60,000 nucleotides of DNA from Strigamia acuminata (Eukaryota; Arthropoda; Chilopoda; Geophilomorpha; Linotaeniidae): NCBI GenBank assembly GCA_949358305.1, contig OX442315.1, positions 35,182,427 to 35,242,426 of the forward strand. The letters run 5' to 3'. Positions 22,624 through 42,750 of the stretch are shown one piece after another; the stretch's first letter is position 1, and the number at the start of each line of letters is the position of its first letter. Position numbers and translations under genes: made by a program. The notes below the pieces were generated by a model. The model was given only the letters and a program-made list of their open reading frames with translations, did not search any database and was not told where the DNA came from.

Positions 22624-24842
22624 TACTGTAGACAGCCGTTACAGAAAAAGAATTAACATACCGTAAGTCTTTATTCAAATTTAAAAGAAACGCTAGATGG
22701 CGCTGTAAACCATACAGCGTCACAAAATGTGACATGCAGGTGAACACTCCATAACTGGATTAGAATTATATTTGTAAATACAGGAATGCAAAATTTTTTC
22801 TTTTTATCGACACACATCGATAGAGATGACATGGCCTTTTTCTTTTTACTTTGAAGGCTACCATAAGCATAAGCCTATAGATAAATCGTTCCTGATTAAG
22901 CATGCTAATCGCTTCTTTTACAACCATTTGCATAAACAATACATGACATTGAATGCACATGCATCTATTGTTTCTTACATACCATATCACTTTAAGCAAA
23001 GTGCTGGCATTTAACATTAAAATTTGAATTAAGTTCTTATCAACAAATCAATTACCACTTGTGTATAGGCTACAATTAAACGTGAAAGCAATTAGACTAC
23101 TCTTGCCTCAATTAATTTTCCTGAACAGATTAAGATTGCAAAGAAAATTATACAACAAACAAAATAAAATAAAATAAAATAGATATTCTATGGACTAACA
23201 TTTCAAACCTTTTTTTCTCAAAACTTTTCAGTAAGAGATAATTTTTTTAATAACAGTTCTGGACTAATTAGATGGTGCTCTACAACTTTGCAATTGACAT
23301 TTTTTGCATAGCATTGTTGGTTTAAAAGTTACGAGTTGCAAAACAGTGGTGCAACAATGTGGTATACCAGGTAAATTATTTCATAATCATGTTAATTCAA
23401 AAAAACTTTTGATTATGAATTTAAGTAAATGACATGTGACAAATTCAATGAAACATGTTAAATTCATGTAGGTGTTCGGCGAGACACCTTGTACATGCTT
23501 TTGTTATAAGATTCCATATATTCCATTCCATAAATAAAACAAATTTAAACATTGTTTCAACAAAAGAACACTTGCATCCTCTGATACATTGCAAAAAGTA
23601 ATAAAACTACAATTGCTACAATAAATCCAAAAACAAAAAAAATGTTTCACCTGAATTGCATCAATACCTTATTGATATGCAAATTAATTCAGGGTGGAGA
23701 TGCACACATATGGTCACCTGATTTAAAATGCAATCAATGCCTCACATGGAACCCATGGGTTTGCTATTTATGGATAATAAAATTCTAACATCAACAACTT
23801 TTATGATTTCAAATTTAAAAAAAGAGAAATAAAAATAAAAGTTCTCGTAAATAGAGAAAATTATATCACGTTTGTGCAGGAAATTACACATAATCAGCTG
23901 ATTTTCCAATGGGAGTGACCGCTTTTGGTCACGTAAACTCACGTGCTGCACACTGGACACGGTGGGAGAGAGGACAGAAGGGTGAGGGCGATGAAGCAAC
24001 TGGTCAGGGACATGAAAAGGACAGTTATAAGTGCTTGGTTTTAACGCCCAGGTAATTAATCGGATGCTAAATTACAATGCGACACGAGGCCTTGTGACAT
24101 TCTGGCCGAAATGAGTGCAATAAAAGGGAAATGGAATCTGTCAAAACTTATAAAAATAACAGGAAATTAGATGAGATTAGAAGTCTGATTAAAAATATAA
24201 CTGACCTTATTCATAATTTGAGTCAATAGCAAAAGAAATGTTCGTTTTATGGCGTTTTTTTGATTCACGGAAGCGCGAAATGACTAAATCCATGACGCCA
24301 TTTTGGATTTTGTTGTCAAAACCAAAACCGATATGACATAAATTAAAAAAAAAATAAGAAATAATAAATAAATAAATTTATCTACAGAGGTCGTTGTTTT
24401 TAGTGAGAATAATTTTTTTTTTGGAAGTTTATGGGCAAAAATGATGAGTTTATAGTGCAAAATAATGTTTGTTCTGGCAAATGACTGTTTTACGACAGGA
24501 ATAAGCGACATTAAATATTCCACATTGCTTCATGGTCATCAGTTTTATTGATCTTCTTTGATTCAATTTATCAAAGCAGTAATTACAAGCTAATTGAAAT
24601 TTGAGCAATCGTTAAGAAGTTGGAAAAATGATTGCAATGAAGATAAACGGGACCACACCTATTAATTTAACTTGAGTTTGTCGATTTTATTGTATAAAAT
24701 TTGTCATTCGCCGATTCTAAACGCAAAAACGTATTGTTTTAGATGACAAATGCATTTTTTAAAGCATAAAACCATTAATTTCATGTGCAATAATGCATTT
24801 TTGGACTTAAAGAGTGAAAAAAGGCAATTTTAAATTTTAAAT

Positions 24843-25150
24843 TTCATTTTAGAATAAAATCTGCAAATTGATGTACAAAAATACACATTTTTACATAAAA
24901 TCTGCAAATTTCTGTATAAAAATACACATTTTTACATAAAACCTGCAAATTTATGTACAAAAATACACATTTTTACATAAAACCTGCAACTTTCTGTACA
25001 AAAATACACGTTTTTACATAAAATCTGAAAATTTCTGTACAAAAATACACGTTTTTACATAAAATCTGCAAATTTCTGTACAAAAATACACATTTTTGCA
25101 TAAAACCTGCAAATTTATGTACAAAAATACACATTTTTACACAAAATTTG
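24843..25150. repeat. 41-bp minisatellite
   Basis: Seven or more units with TACAAAAATACACATTTTTA recurring at exactly 41-bp steps (cores at 24884, 24925, 24966, 25007, 25048, 25089 and 25130). A degenerate variant precedes it from about 24740. Reading frames across it are artefacts of the repeat. Confidence 0.9.
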
Positions 25151-25929
25151 TCTAACATATACGTTTTCCATATATGGTCTTGAATATCTCTTTAATATTC
25201 GCCTTATATTCCCCTTCACCTCATTTTTGAGTGACGTTGCAAACAGCTGAAATTGGTCAATTAAATTGACATTAAAAAAACAGGGCGGTAAATCATTAAA
25301 GTATAATTAATTAGACAATGAGGTAAGCATGTTATCAATAATTAACAAGTACTCACTCTTGATACATATCAAGCATAGTCATGATCCCATTCAATTCATA
25401 TAACCTTGTCATTTGTCGCTCTAATAATTACCACCCGGTTCAAGTATCAATAGCCTTGCACTCCACAACAGCTGACGTATTTCCATAACCCTAACCCCAG
25501 ATCGCCATATTTCGTGCGCCAATTACGTCCATTACAAATAAAAAGTCGATAAAGGCAATTCTGGAAAACCTAATCGATATAATCAGTTCGATTTTTATTA
25601 TCCCCCCCCCCTTTAAATAATGTTTATTTTGAAAGGGAAAAATTAAAAGCAAATATAATAACGCCGCAGATTGAACAAACAATTGACTGCACTTTCAAGT
25701 GGCGAAACAAATTTAATATTTATTGAATTCACGTTTGTGGTTCGGGGCACGCAAACATCCGTGCCCCGCCCGAGCTGCTGCATTCAATAACTTGCAATCC
25801 AATCGAGCAATCTTTTACTTCTGCAACCATATCTACAACCCCTGGCAAAAAGTATTCAAACGTGAGGTACGTACTCTTATAATAAGAGACAATATAGACA
25901 ATTCAGAATATACACTTTATTCCTTCGCA

Positions 25930-26023
25930 TATTGATAGTTTGTGGCCAAAAATACGCTATTCTTGGCGTCTCAGCCGCGGCTTCTATTCGAGGGCGACTC
26001 TTAATCGGTGAAATACGGTAGTT
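25930..26023. repeat. Truncated inverse relative of the CGATTAAGAG MITE
   Basis: Matches about 80 bp of the 19812-20073 element in the opposite orientation, including CGAGGGCGACTCTTAATCGG and AAAATACGCTATTCTTGG. Only one end is present. Confidence 0.65.
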
Positions 26024-26621
26024 TAGTCACTTAAGTGATAATAATTGCACAATTTTAACTGTTGTAACTCTACAAATAACCAAAATCGATTGTGTCCCAC
26101 ATAAAAGTGACTATTTTAGTCATCATTAACAAACAAAGAATTCAACATTTCTATTGTTATTGCATTTAGTGTTTGTTTGCGTCAAACATGTTTACCAAGA
26201 ACAGCCCAAAACCACTTAAGGTTTTTCAAGTGGTTTATGCAACCTGGTTTTGAATTTTGCAAACAAATTAAAAATGACTGCCACACGAGTTGTACCAATG
26301 GATCTAGATCAGCCCAATCAGATCCAACTGAATAGAGTTCAAATATTCCTGTGGATTATTCTCTTGTGTTTCACATCAAAGTCGATTCAATCAAACAATA
26401 GATGTGATTATGGTTCGAACTTCCAATTGTTGTAATGCTTCCAGGTAAAGCATTCAGGTAATTGTGTTGTAAAGTAGGCAATAATTGAATGAAAATGAAG
26501 GAATTTCAATTGCAGTGTACTGCTAAAACCCATATAACAACGAATAATTAGTTATGACGAATAATTCGTTATATCGCTATTCGTTATAAAGAGGTTTGAC
26601 TGTAATCTCACAAAATCACAA

Positions 26622-26935
26622 TTACCGTATATTATCGATTACTACGCGGGCCTCTAATAGCCCGCGGGGCAAAATTTATTTTTGCCATTAACGCGCGGGC
26701 CTCGAATTGCGCGCAGGTACACAATTGGAGGCCCGAAATGTGCCAAAAAAAGATGACAAATGACACGTTTTGCATACGTTTCGGCAGAAAATTACCGAAA
26801 TGTGTGGAAAACGTCTCAATTGTCACACTTTTAGGTGTTTTTCGTTGCCGATAATCCACGGGCCTCTAATACCGCGCGGGCCAAAATATTTTTTTCTAAT
26901 AGCGCACGGGTGCGCTATTTACAAATATACAGTAG
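26622..26935. repeat. Inverted-repeat element rich in GCGCGGGCC motifs
   Basis: ATTATCGATTACTACGCGGG at the left resembles the CGATTAAGAG family end. CGCGGGCCTCTAATAG and CCACGGGCCTCTAATACCG units recur inside. Probably a diverged MITE of the same broad type; edges are approximate. Confidence 0.45.
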
Positions 26936-27853
26936 GTATATTTCTTCTGCTTTTGCTGTTTACAGAAACATGAAAAACGATAAACCATTCAAACAGAAAC
27001 TTTGAACGCACAGAATGAAAACAACATTGCACTTGTTAGCAAAAGAAATTTCTTACAAACTATATGATTGGTCTAGAGAATCATACGATTCGTAAAACCT
27101 TTTCATCCATTCACTGATGCCTAATTATTGCAAATTTGTTGTTCGCTTTGTTAAAAATAATTCTTAACTTTCCAAATCAAATCTTACGTAATCAAACAAC
27201 CCTTATTTCCTCAATAATTTCAATCTGTAGATTGAAAATTGGATCAATAAACTGATTTGAAATTTGAAATAAACATTTTTTTTCCTCAATAAAAATTATC
27301 TCCAATCAAAGAAATATTTAAAAAATATATAAAATAAATGTATACACGTGTGCATATTACTACAGATAAACGATATCAAGTCGTTAGGATCAAGTAATCA
27401 ATTTCAAGGTTTCACTTTCTGTAACGAGATGCAATAAAATAAAAAGTATTTATTTTCAGCAGCGTGTAGTGCAAAGAAGTGCGTGCGGCCACCGCTAAGG
27501 GGCAGTGGGGGCAACAGGTGTCGAGTGTGCGCGCCATTTGTGCGATTAATGGCGTGCTCAGGGACTGACCGCACCCTCCAGTCTGTCAGGGCGGACATGT
27601 CACCAACACGAGGGTGGGGAAGACGCGGCACGAGATAGGGAGACAAAGTAAATGGACAAATGCAAACCTAATATGTAATTGTGGACTTGGAGTAAAAAGT
27701 GAAGAAGTTGCTGCTTCCTTTTTGATTTTTTAACATGCAAATATAAAATGATATTAGTTTTGAAGGCCCGAATAAAGAGATACTCCGGATTAGTTATGAG
27801 CACACAGAAAAAGACTTCTTAGAGTCCAAAGGTTAAGAGTAAATTTTAGGGCC

Positions 27854-28244
27854 CTAAATTGAAAAAAGTCGCTAGGGACTTTTAAGCTAAGTTCACACTT
27901 GTGTTCACACTAGACGCAACGCAAGGAAGAATTAGTCAAACGCAACGCAGAGTCTGTTCACACTGTAGGGCACGCGTGAACAGATCTGAAACAATTGACG
28001 TTGCGTCTGGCCAATCAGATGTTTTCAATGAAACCTGGAATTGGATCTAGTTCTAGAACTAGTTCCAGAATCCAAAAATGGCGGCCTGTTTGCGTGTGGC
28101 AAAGCCTCGCCAACCAGACGTGAATCGACGAGAGTTGGAGTCGATCGTGATTGGTTGGCCGCAAGACCTTTCCTTGCGTTGCGTCTAGTGTGAACACAAG
28201 TGTGAACTTAGCTTAAAAGTCCCTAGCGACTTTTTTCAATTTAG
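27854..28244. mobile_element. Fold-back element with a 74-bp perfect inverted repeat
   Basis: The arms 27854-27927 and 28171-28244 are reverse complements over all 74 positions by eye, starting CTAAATTGAAAAAAGTCGC. The whole is 391 bp with a 243-bp unique loop and no transposase. No target duplication is obvious at the edges. GTGTGAACCTA-like units just beyond the right arm suggest a further decayed repeat. Confidence 0.88.
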
Positions 28245-28311
28245 TGTGAACCTAGTGTAAACCTAGCTTAACAATAAGAAATGTCTTTTGAGGCTGCAAC
28301 AATGACCCAAA

Positions 28312-29172
28312 CATTTACCTTGTTTACATGTACCCAGTTATCTGGATAAGTGAAAATGGGAATTTCACTTTTCTGGAAACTGATCACTTAAACGAAAGTT
28401 TTCCAGAAAAGACAGACTTATTCGGAAAACTAAATTCCAGTTGTACGAGGTAGATTTTGAGCGTTTTGCGCATTGCAAACTGCATGTAAACACCCATGTA
28501 TGCAAAAATTAAAACTTCGATCAGAATATCGTCAAATTGTCGTAGTAACGAGAGTCTGGGTCACTTCTTCGAAATTCACTTCTCAGATAGTCATTTCAGT
28601 GTCTCCCTGTTCTCGACGCATCGCCACAAGCATCCTGAAGATCTTAACGTCATTAGCACCCACAAGGATGTTAAATCTGTTATGCCATGACTCCACGATC
28701 GATAAAGTGAATTTCGAAGAACCGACCCATTCGAAGAAGTGAATTTCGAAGAAATGAGCCATTCGAAAAAGTGAATTTCGAAGAACTGAGCCATTCGAGA
28801 ACTGAGTGTGGGAGAAACGGAACTGGATCAAAAGGAGTTTAAATTTGCTTTTCGAAGTAATGACTGTCAAAGAAATGACCGAAATATTCGAAAATTCGAA
28901 TAAACAAAATTCGAATTGATGTACCAACAACACTTTGTACCAAAAACAGTGTGAAATGAGCTAAAAACACGATTTCCGAGGTCGGAATTTGATTTGTTTA
29001 AAGGCTGAAATAGATCGACAACCATTTTGTTGCTCCAGATAATCAAACTGCTTTATGGGTATTTCACACGTGGCATCATGTTCACCAGGAAACTACCGTA
29101 GGGACATGTAAATGCACCCGCTTATCCGGATAAGCAAAATCCGACTTTAAGTACATGTAAACATGGTAAATG
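28312..29172. mobile_element. DNA-transposon-like element with CATTTACCTTGTTTACATG ends
   Basis: CATTTACCTTGTTTACATGT near 28312 is mirrored by ACATGTAAACATGGTAAATG ending at 29172. Internal TATCTGGATAAG and CTTATCCGGATAAG arms also pair. It is about 860 bp and contains three 32-bp tandem units (28707-28800). No transposase was recognised. Confidence 0.7.
28707..28800. repeat. 32-bp tandem repeat, three units
   Basis: GTGAATTTCGAAGAA starts at 28707, 28739 and 28771, each followed by a CCATTCGA block. It lies inside the 28312-29172 element. Confidence 0.85.
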
Positions 29173-31414
29173 ATTACAGACTCTTTGGGTCTCACAAACG
29201 AGCATTAAATCCCCCCAAAAATAATGACAAATTTTTAGGGCTCAAAAAATGAGAAAGTTTTCTGGGCCCCCTTTGACATTTTTTTGATTCCAAAAAATAA
29301 AAAAAAACTCTCAGGGTCCAAAAACAAATTTAGGGCCCCCCAAAAAAATATTTCAAACACAGTTTCTATTTGGGACCCGGGCCCAAGGTCCCAGAGAAAT
29401 CTGGGGCCCGCGCAGCTGGCAAAAAACTGTGTAGACTACAAGTCGTGCATATTGGAACGAGGCAAAATGTGATGCGCAGGTGATGATTAATTCAGGTGGG
29501 CCTGGCATGTTAGTCCCGTAATGATGGATGATGTTGAAAGGGGGAAATCAGGCTGGTGACATGTGTGTTGTTCACTCGCTTGCTTCTGTGAAACATTGAT
29601 GCGCCAGTCCAATCGAAACAGATTTCAACGGACGGTGCATACAGCGCAGAAACGCACAATTCTGTCGTTAGGGCCCCGACCGATCCAGATTTTCTTTCTT
29701 ATTTTTACGATTATTGTTATTTTTATGCGTGTAGATAAAAGCAGACGTTAAATAAATATTCAATCTGTTATTTATTTTATCATTATGAATCAATAGACAT
29801 TAGCTTCCCCCCTGCTTTCAGGGGTTCCTGCGGGACTCATCCACGGCCGACATATTCAATTATGATTGTGTACATAACTACCATTCGTTGCAATTGCAAT
29901 CAGAAATAAATCTAATCGCGCAAGGAAAAGAACAGAGTTATATCGCCTTTGCTATATTGTATCGACGTTTTTGCAAAAATAAATATAACGTTTCAATGAA
30001 TAAAAGTAGATTTGAGCAAAAGAAACGTGTTTTCTTACCGTGTCACAACGTGCTTTGATTTAAGACGCCATTTTGTTGTGTTCGTCCGTTCCGAATTACC
30101 AAGGCCTTGGATAAATTAGAAGGGAAAAAATGTATTAAATTTTGATTTTCTTGAATTTATATTTTAAATACAGTTGTAAAACGATGTGACACGACCGTGA
30201 TAAAATTAAAAAAAAAAAGTTTAAAACTCAAATCTGACGTCATTGCATCACCCAAGAAATAATCTCAGTAAATTAGTACACAATCCAGCCACGTTGGCGC
30301 TCGATTTCTTATAATATAAGATTTTAGGGTCCCACAACTCTCACCCGACTCTTTAAATGCAAATGTTCGCTTTCAAGTTTGAAAACAGATCTAGTTATAA
30401 TTTTGAAATGCATTAACCCCCTTTAAACCCCACCCAGTATCCCTCCCCCTCGTTGTAATTAAATCTTGGGGGATTTATTCACCTCCAATTTTTCTGTTCA
30501 AGGGGTGTGAGTGATATGTCACCGCAGCACTCTTCAGTTCCTTCCTTCCTTGCTCATTTAACTAATGCAATTGGTGCACCACAGCGTGGCCAGGCTCAAT
30601 TACACACAGGGATGCATCCTCGTCCTAACACTTTAGCTACCGAGTACCGAGCGAAACCCGAGCCGCGACCGAGCCACGACTTTTTAAATATTTCATTAAT
30701 ACGCATGCGTGACGAGGTAGCAGCAGGAGTCTCGTGAGATTTCACTATCTCATCGCGAGTTATGACCAATCCCAGTGAGGGCGGGTCGCCATTTATGGAC
30801 ACAACTCGTGCCACAGTTGACCAGTTCTCCACCCATTTGGTTCACAGAGACCTGTCCAAACTTTGCTCGTAAATCCAATCACAAAACACTGCTATTTAAT
30901 GCGCTAAATAAAAATGAAAATAAAAACAAAACTTCTAAATCATTTTTCATCTTCATTTTTCTTTTTTTCTTTTTCACATATAAATGGCGAGCATTATCTG
31001 TCAAACAGCAGGACGTCATCACTCATTTCTGTGTGTTTAAAAATTAATCCCCACTTTTTTTTCCTTCCCCCGAATTATTCTCTCGGGATGTGGGAATAAC
31101 AATAAGAGCCCTCTAGTAGCAGTGTGTGACGCCACTTCAATCCGCGAACGACGCTCTGTCAAGTGTCGGGATAAATTATATCATCCGTATTGCTATGACG
31201 ACCGAAGCATGAGTTTGGAGTGTGTCTCTTGGGAGTTTCACTTTTCGAAATCAAAACCTCAGCGCAAATTATAAATATGGGATGACTTAGGGGGGACATT
31301 GCAAGGAAAATGTATACTGGAATTACGTAAACAATCCTGTAATAAATTATTTTGATTCTCGCCAATCTAACGCCATTTTCTTTCGTTTAGACTGGAGTGA
31401 AGGGGTTGACGACT

Positions 31415-31745
31415 CAATATTTGCCATTTTCTAAATGAATCTGACTAAAATTCGCCATTTTCTAAATGAATTTGACTAAAATTTGCCATTTTCTAAATGA
31501 ATTTGACTAATATTTGCCATTTTATAAACGAATTTTACTAATATTTGCCATTTTCTAAATGAATTTGACTAAAATTCGCCATTTTCTAAATGAATCTGAC
31601 TAATATTTTCCATTTTTGAAATGAATTTGACTAAAATTTGACATTTTCTAAATGAATCTGACTAAAATTTGTCATTTTCTAAATTAATTTGACTAAAATT
31701 CGCCATTGTCTAAATGAATTTGACTAAAATTTGCCATTTTCCCAC
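31415..31745. repeat. 31-bp minisatellite
   Basis: About ten to eleven units of GCCATTTTCTAAATGAATTT plus GACTAAAATTT, with starts at 31423, 31454, 31485 and 31516 showing a strict 31-bp period. The same period and a similar GAC(T)AAAATTT core occur in the 14214-14680 array. Confidence 0.9.
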
Positions 31746-32591
31746 TTAGGGAGGAGGAAATTTAGAATTTTTATTCCAGACGTAAGTTTTTAGAACAAGG
31801 AATGACGAATGAGCCGCCATTGTATTGTTTTTTATATGTTGTTATCATGAAGCGTAAATAAAAATAAATCTAGTTCGTGTATTGTTTTTTTCTATTGAAA
31901 CTGCAGAAATCATGAAACCAAACCAATGTTAACAAACACAGATAAGGTATAGATGACCATGTGTGTTAGTAGATGGGGAATAAATAAATAAACAGATAAA
32001 TAAAATTACTTTTTTTTCTTCAGCTTGACATATACTGCTTTTGGGAGTGGATGACGATTGCGGGTGGGAGCTGCGTGTTACAGCTGCACGAGTAATTAGC
32101 TCAACCGCACCCACTGCTAATGGACACAAATGAAACTTACCATTTCCCTCAGCTCGCTCGCCCAATGAAATGTGTGACACTTTTTCGCATCATTTTATGT
32201 CACGAGCAACAGACAAATAAACCACCAATTCCACTTTTTGAATAAAAATTTGTTTAATTTAATTTAGAAATTAACATATCATAGTTTTTATTGGATAATT
32301 CACATGTGCGCCATCTAGTGTTAGATTGTAAAAATTAAAAATTTTAATTGATGCACTTTTTTGTGTATAAAACTCTTTTTATTGAAATAACTAAATAAAT
32401 AAAATCCAAATTCCATAATTCAAATAATTTAATCTTTAAATGCAGCTGTACACAGATTTCAATCACATTGAAGCATTCGTAGCAACATCAAATAAAATCA
32501 AATAAATACAAATAATTCCAATATATATGTATATCATTCAGCGTTACTTGAAATTTACAAAAAAAAAAACAGCAATTTATCTCTCTAGTCT

Positions 32592-39539
<6,948 letters not shown>

Positions 39540-39548
39540 TTTGGGACT
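39540..39548 (-). promoter_or_regulatory. Candidate spliced-leader or first-intron acceptor before KIFAP3 ATG
   Basis: On the minus strand TGTTTCAG ends at 39547 and the start codon follows after only seven bases (TCCCAAA). No upstream coding exon is needed. The pattern matches spliced-leader acceptors in tunicates and nematodes. A conventional 5' UTR intron is the alternative. Confidence 0.45.
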
Positions 39549-40212
39549 GAAACAGTCGAGATTTATTTGTGATGTTGGGGACGAATGCCACCGATCGACA
39601 TTAGTGAGAGAGCACTCTAGTGGAAGAATTATACCTGAGCAGTATTTGAGTTAAATAAATGAAATTATAGCTTCGTTATTTTATTTAAAAAAAAAAAAAG
39701 ATGTTTTGATTTGTTTTCATCTTCCTTTTATCTTAGTAATATAGTAATAGGAATTGTTTTCGTTTCGTTTGTGCTGTCCTGTAATTAGACAAGTCCGCAT
39801 GTTGCGCCATCTATCGGTAGTATCACGTTTCAAATTTTAGTATGTACTCCAAAACAATAAATAAAGGCCTTTCCATTAGAAAATGGGATCTGGCACAGCA
39901 GCGTACTAAACAATACAACCCGACTTCAGTTCGGCAAAATAATTAATACTTTATGATTAAGCAAAAATTTATTTAAATTACAAAAATTATAAACTTCAAA
40001 TTCATTTGCAAAAATAAAAGTTATCAATTTCAAATCAAATCAAACAAACATGATCAATTTCAATTAAAAATAAAACACAAACAAAAAATATCCTTCTCAA
40101 TTCAAACATGGCAGACTTGTTGCAGGTTGTTGAGTACAAAACTACTCAAAATACACTTTCCAATTAATAACAAAAAAAATTCCACAAAATCAAACAATTA
40201 TTTTCATGCAAT
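39549..40212. other. Short intergenic spacer between KIFAP3 and MPEG1-like gene 1
   Basis: About 660 bp, AT-rich. It contains a GCGCCATCTATCGG fragment near 39805 and a minus-strand AATAAA at 39973-39968 that may serve the upstream perforin-2-like gene. Nothing else is seen. Confidence 0.6.
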
Positions 40213-42672
40213 TTAACTTGACGAACTAGTAGGTTGCTCGTCGTAACTCGCGCTTCCCTGACCCTGACCAGCTTCCGCATTGTGGAGATTTGACGTGCTC
40301 TCACTTCTCTGCATATTTGACCGTTTCTTGTACACATAACCGCCAATGCCTACCACAGCCACAACAGCAGCAATCGACACAATCGTAATGGCGGCCACAT
40401 TTCCCTTCGACAACCCAGATGCCTCCTCATCACCCTTACTCGCATCGCTCGAATTGCCCCCTGACGGCGACGAAGTGTCATTATTCACATCAGTCGTGAA
40501 AGAAGAGGTGGTGGTACTTCCAGTTCCAGTGGATTGACTTCCAGTTCCCGTGGAATGACTTTCGCTTTCAATGGTGTTAGTGGACTGTGTGGTTGGCGTA
40601 ACATAGATGGCATTATACAATCCCTCTAATCCTGCTTCCTTCAAATCGTCCAATGATTGGGTTGCTTTCCACTGCTCATTCGCTGTTTTTCTATAAAAGA
40701 TGGTTCCGGTGCTGTCATCAACAATGACCAATGTGTGGGATGGATTGGGATCTACCTCTGGCTTGGGTCGATTTGCCGGTACCACCAAATGCGGGAATTG
40801 ATACTGCGCTGCCGTGCAGTAGTTGATATCGCATCGTTGGTTGACATTGGCCACGTGGCTGTTGTAGCCTTTCGGACAGCTCTTTGGCCAGTTTTCCGGC
40901 ATCGCTCGCGATGCAGATAATGGATTTCCCTGAACGCAGCTGTAGAAACCGGCGAATGGTATCGATTGGGAACTTCCTGTGTCCTTCGTACCCACGCAGA
41001 CATTGATGTCACCGTCCAACTTCACAAAGTCATAGCCGTCCGGACACGTCTTATTTCCAGTATTCGGATTGTTTGATTTCGATGTGTAGATACCGCCAAA
41101 TGGTACACCCAAGCTGTCCTTGCTTCCTTTCTCCAGGACGCACCAATAAGCCTTGTACTCAACGTAAACGGTGTTCTTGGGCGTGCAGATTTCCTCGCAG
41201 TCTTCGGAGAACCAGTCGTAACATCTCCAAGAACATCTGGCTGGTTCGGTGCTTTTGTGAATGATCTTGAACCTCAACGGAACTTCTAGGAAGTTCTCGG
41301 GACACGAGAAACGTCCAGTGACCGGATTCTTCTGCTTGTAATCACCGCAAAGAGATGAATCGTTGCACGTCTGGTAAACACCGCCGAACGTAAATTTTTC
41401 TTTCGTGATGTTGCACGATTTGTCGTCGTAGTTGGCTCCGAAAACGAAGTTGTCCGCTGCGGGGTCGGTGCATCCCGAGTGAACGTTGTAGACGTAATAG
41501 CGGAAAATCGCCTCCTCAATGGCCTGTTGAACTCTCTTCAACACCGGTGCCGGAATGTTTTGGAATCGTTGCCGCTGGATGAATTGGTTCAATGGTCGCT
41601 CGTCGTACTCGATCGGTTGGTGGTTTTCTGAGAGTTTATCTTCCCACTCTTTGAGTGTTTCATTCTCCATTTTACCTCCAACCACAACGGTGTTGTTGCT
41701 AGAAGCTGCCTCGAATTTCTTCAGTTCTTCTTCCAACTCCTTATCGTAGTCCATTTTGAAATGTCTGGCAAACATGGCTTTGGCTAGACGTTCAACCTTA
41801 TCCTTATCTCCAACCTTAGCGTAGGTGTTCTTCACGATGTACTCGATCGCTACCAAGCCACCAGTTTTGACTTGTACTGGGAAATGAGTTCCGTAGAGCG
41901 CAACCAGTTGGTCCGTGTAATAGTTGGCCATTTCCGTATTTCGATCGACCAAATAATTGCTGATGTTGAATATTTTTTCATTGAATACGGAATCGACTGG
42001 AAGAGAGGCAGAAACATCAAACCTCACCAGATAAATCGGTTTCGTCAATGTCACCCTGACAACGAATGCCCTATTTTTCACCATACTCCTCTTTACGTTT
42101 TGATAATTAGACGAAAATGTACCCATGGTTTGGTGCATCATCGCTGAGCCTTCATATCTCTGCTTCAAGTTGGGTGCCAACAATGGAGTGTAATCATCCC
42201 AATGGCCAAAAATCTCGACCCTCTCGCCCTGTTTGGGACTGTAGTCGACTTCAACTCCGTCTGGTATCAGGTACGAGTGCTTGTCGCCGTGAGTTGCGTA
42301 GCATTTCGAATAGTTGTTGGCTTGGAAAATTTGACCTTTAGATGCGTTGTAAGCCAAATTATCCCAACCGTACGGTGTAAGGCTTTTGAAAAGAGTGGAA
42401 TTTCCCCCGCAGTTTCTGTAATCGCCAATTGGGAATTTTGGTTGTTCAGTGGTCGATTTTTCAGTGGTCGAGTGTTCTGTTGTTGTTTCTGATGTTGGTG
42501 TTGCTGATGTTGGTGTTGCTGAAGTTGGTGTTGCTGATGTTGGTGTTGCTGTTTGGTTAGAACCAGTAGTGGCAGTTGTGGACCCTTTAGTTTCTTCGGC
42601 TGATGTTAACTGTCTTTCTGTGCCGCAATATAGTAAAAGCGCACAAATCAAAACGGATCGGATGGAAACCAT
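40213..42672 (-). CDS. MPEG1/perforin-2-like membrane protein, gene 1
   Basis: Single-exon gene for a MACPF-domain protein of the MPEG1 (perforin-2) family, innate-immune pore formers of phagosomal and endosomal membranes. The model is 819 residues from the ATG at 42672; the in-frame codon at 42702 is GTG and was not used. Order: a hydrophobic signal peptide (about 6-16), a Thr/Ser-rich stretch with ATPTS pentapeptide repeats (about 25-75), a MACPF core with YGTHF at 260-264 and GG at 271-272, a Cys-rich P2-type region with FGGVYQTC and [10 protein letters not shown], a Ser/Thr-rich mucin-like stalk (about 693-755), one transmembrane helix (about 759-780) and a short tail with SYDEQP. Its neighbour at 46714 is a diverged paralogue in the same orientation. 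Vertebrate MPEG1 is likewise intronless in its coding part. Confidence 0.92.
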   Translation of the reverse strand: MVSIRSVLICALLLYCGTERQLTSAEETKGSTTATTGSNQTATPTSATPTSATPTSATPTSETTTEHSTTEKSTTEQPKFPIGDYRNCGGNSTLFKSLTPYGWDNLAYNASKGQIFQANNYSKCYATHGDKHSYLIPDGVEVDYSPKQGERVEIFGHWDDYTPLLAPNLKQRYEGSAMMHQTMGTFSSNYQNVKRSMVKNRAFVVRVTLTKPIYLVRFDVSASLPVDSVFNEKIFNISNYLVDRNTEMANYYTDQLVALYGTHFPVQVKTGGLVAIEYIVKNTYAKVGDKDKVERLAKAMFARHFKMDYDKELEEELKKFEAASSNNTVVVGGKMENETLKEWEDKLSENHQPIEYDERPLNQFIQRQRFQNIPAPVLKRVQQAIEEAIFRYYVYNVHSGCTDPAADNFVFGANYDDKSCNITKEKFTFGGVYQTCNDSSLCGDYKQKNPVTGRFSCPENFLEVPLRFKIIHKSTEPARCSWRCYDWFSEDCEEICTPKNTVYVEYKAYWCVLEKGSKDSLGVPFGGIYTSKSNNPNTGNKTCPDGYDFVKLDGDINVCVGTKDTGSSQSIPFAGFYSCVQGNPLSASRAMPENWPKSCPKGYNSHVANVNQRCDINYCTAAQYQFPHLVVPANRPKPEVDPNPSHTLVIVDDSTGTIFYRKTANEQWKATQSLDDLKEAGLEGLYNAIYVTPTTQSTNTIESESHSTGTGSQSTGTGSTTTSSFTTDVNNDTSSPSGGNSSDASKGDEEASGLSKGNVAAITIVSIAAVVAVVGIGGYVYKKRSNMQRSESTSNLHNAEAGQGQGSASYDEQPTSSSS
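42480..42560 (-). repeat. 15-bp coding repeat in MPEG1-like gene 1
   Basis: Four in-frame copies of a 15-bp unit encode the ATPTS pentapeptide just after the signal peptide. In-frame length changes would keep the gene open, so copy number may be polymorphic. Confidence 0.9.
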
Positions 42673-42744
42673 TTTTAGAGACACTAATATGTCTGATTTC
42701 ACGGGTTGGCAATCTGCGAAGTACTACCTAACTCAGCTCACACA

Positions 42745-42750
42745 TATATA
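42745..42750 (-). promoter_or_regulatory. TATA box of MPEG1-like gene 1
   Basis: CTATATATG on the minus strand lies about 75 bp before the ATG at 42672. A start about 30 bp downstream would be near 42718, giving a roughly 45-nt leader and explaining why the GTG frame upstream is not used. There is no pyrimidine-rich acceptor here, unlike at KIFAP3 and the HPGD-like genes. Confidence 0.5.

Larger units (their letters stand above)
20991..32591. other. Gene-poor intergenic region dominated by repeats
   Basis: About 11.6 kb between the GFI1-like promoter and the 3' end of KIFAP3. No conserved protein could be recognised in any frame. It contains MITEs, fold-back elements and minisatellites listed separately. 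GC-richer patches near 23930-24000, 27470-27650, 29340-29560, 30500-30870 and 31090-31250 stand out and could be regulatory or unrecognised exons. Confidence 0.6.

Noticed and set aside
24973-25158. Cys- and Phe-rich 61-codon minus-strand frame
   Set aside because: It is a translation of the 41-bp minisatellite; the period is not a multiple of three.
42673-42702. Upstream in-frame start of MPEG1-like gene 1 adding ten residues
   Set aside because: The codon at 42702 is GTG, not ATG, and it precedes a clean signal peptide that starts at the ATG at 42672.
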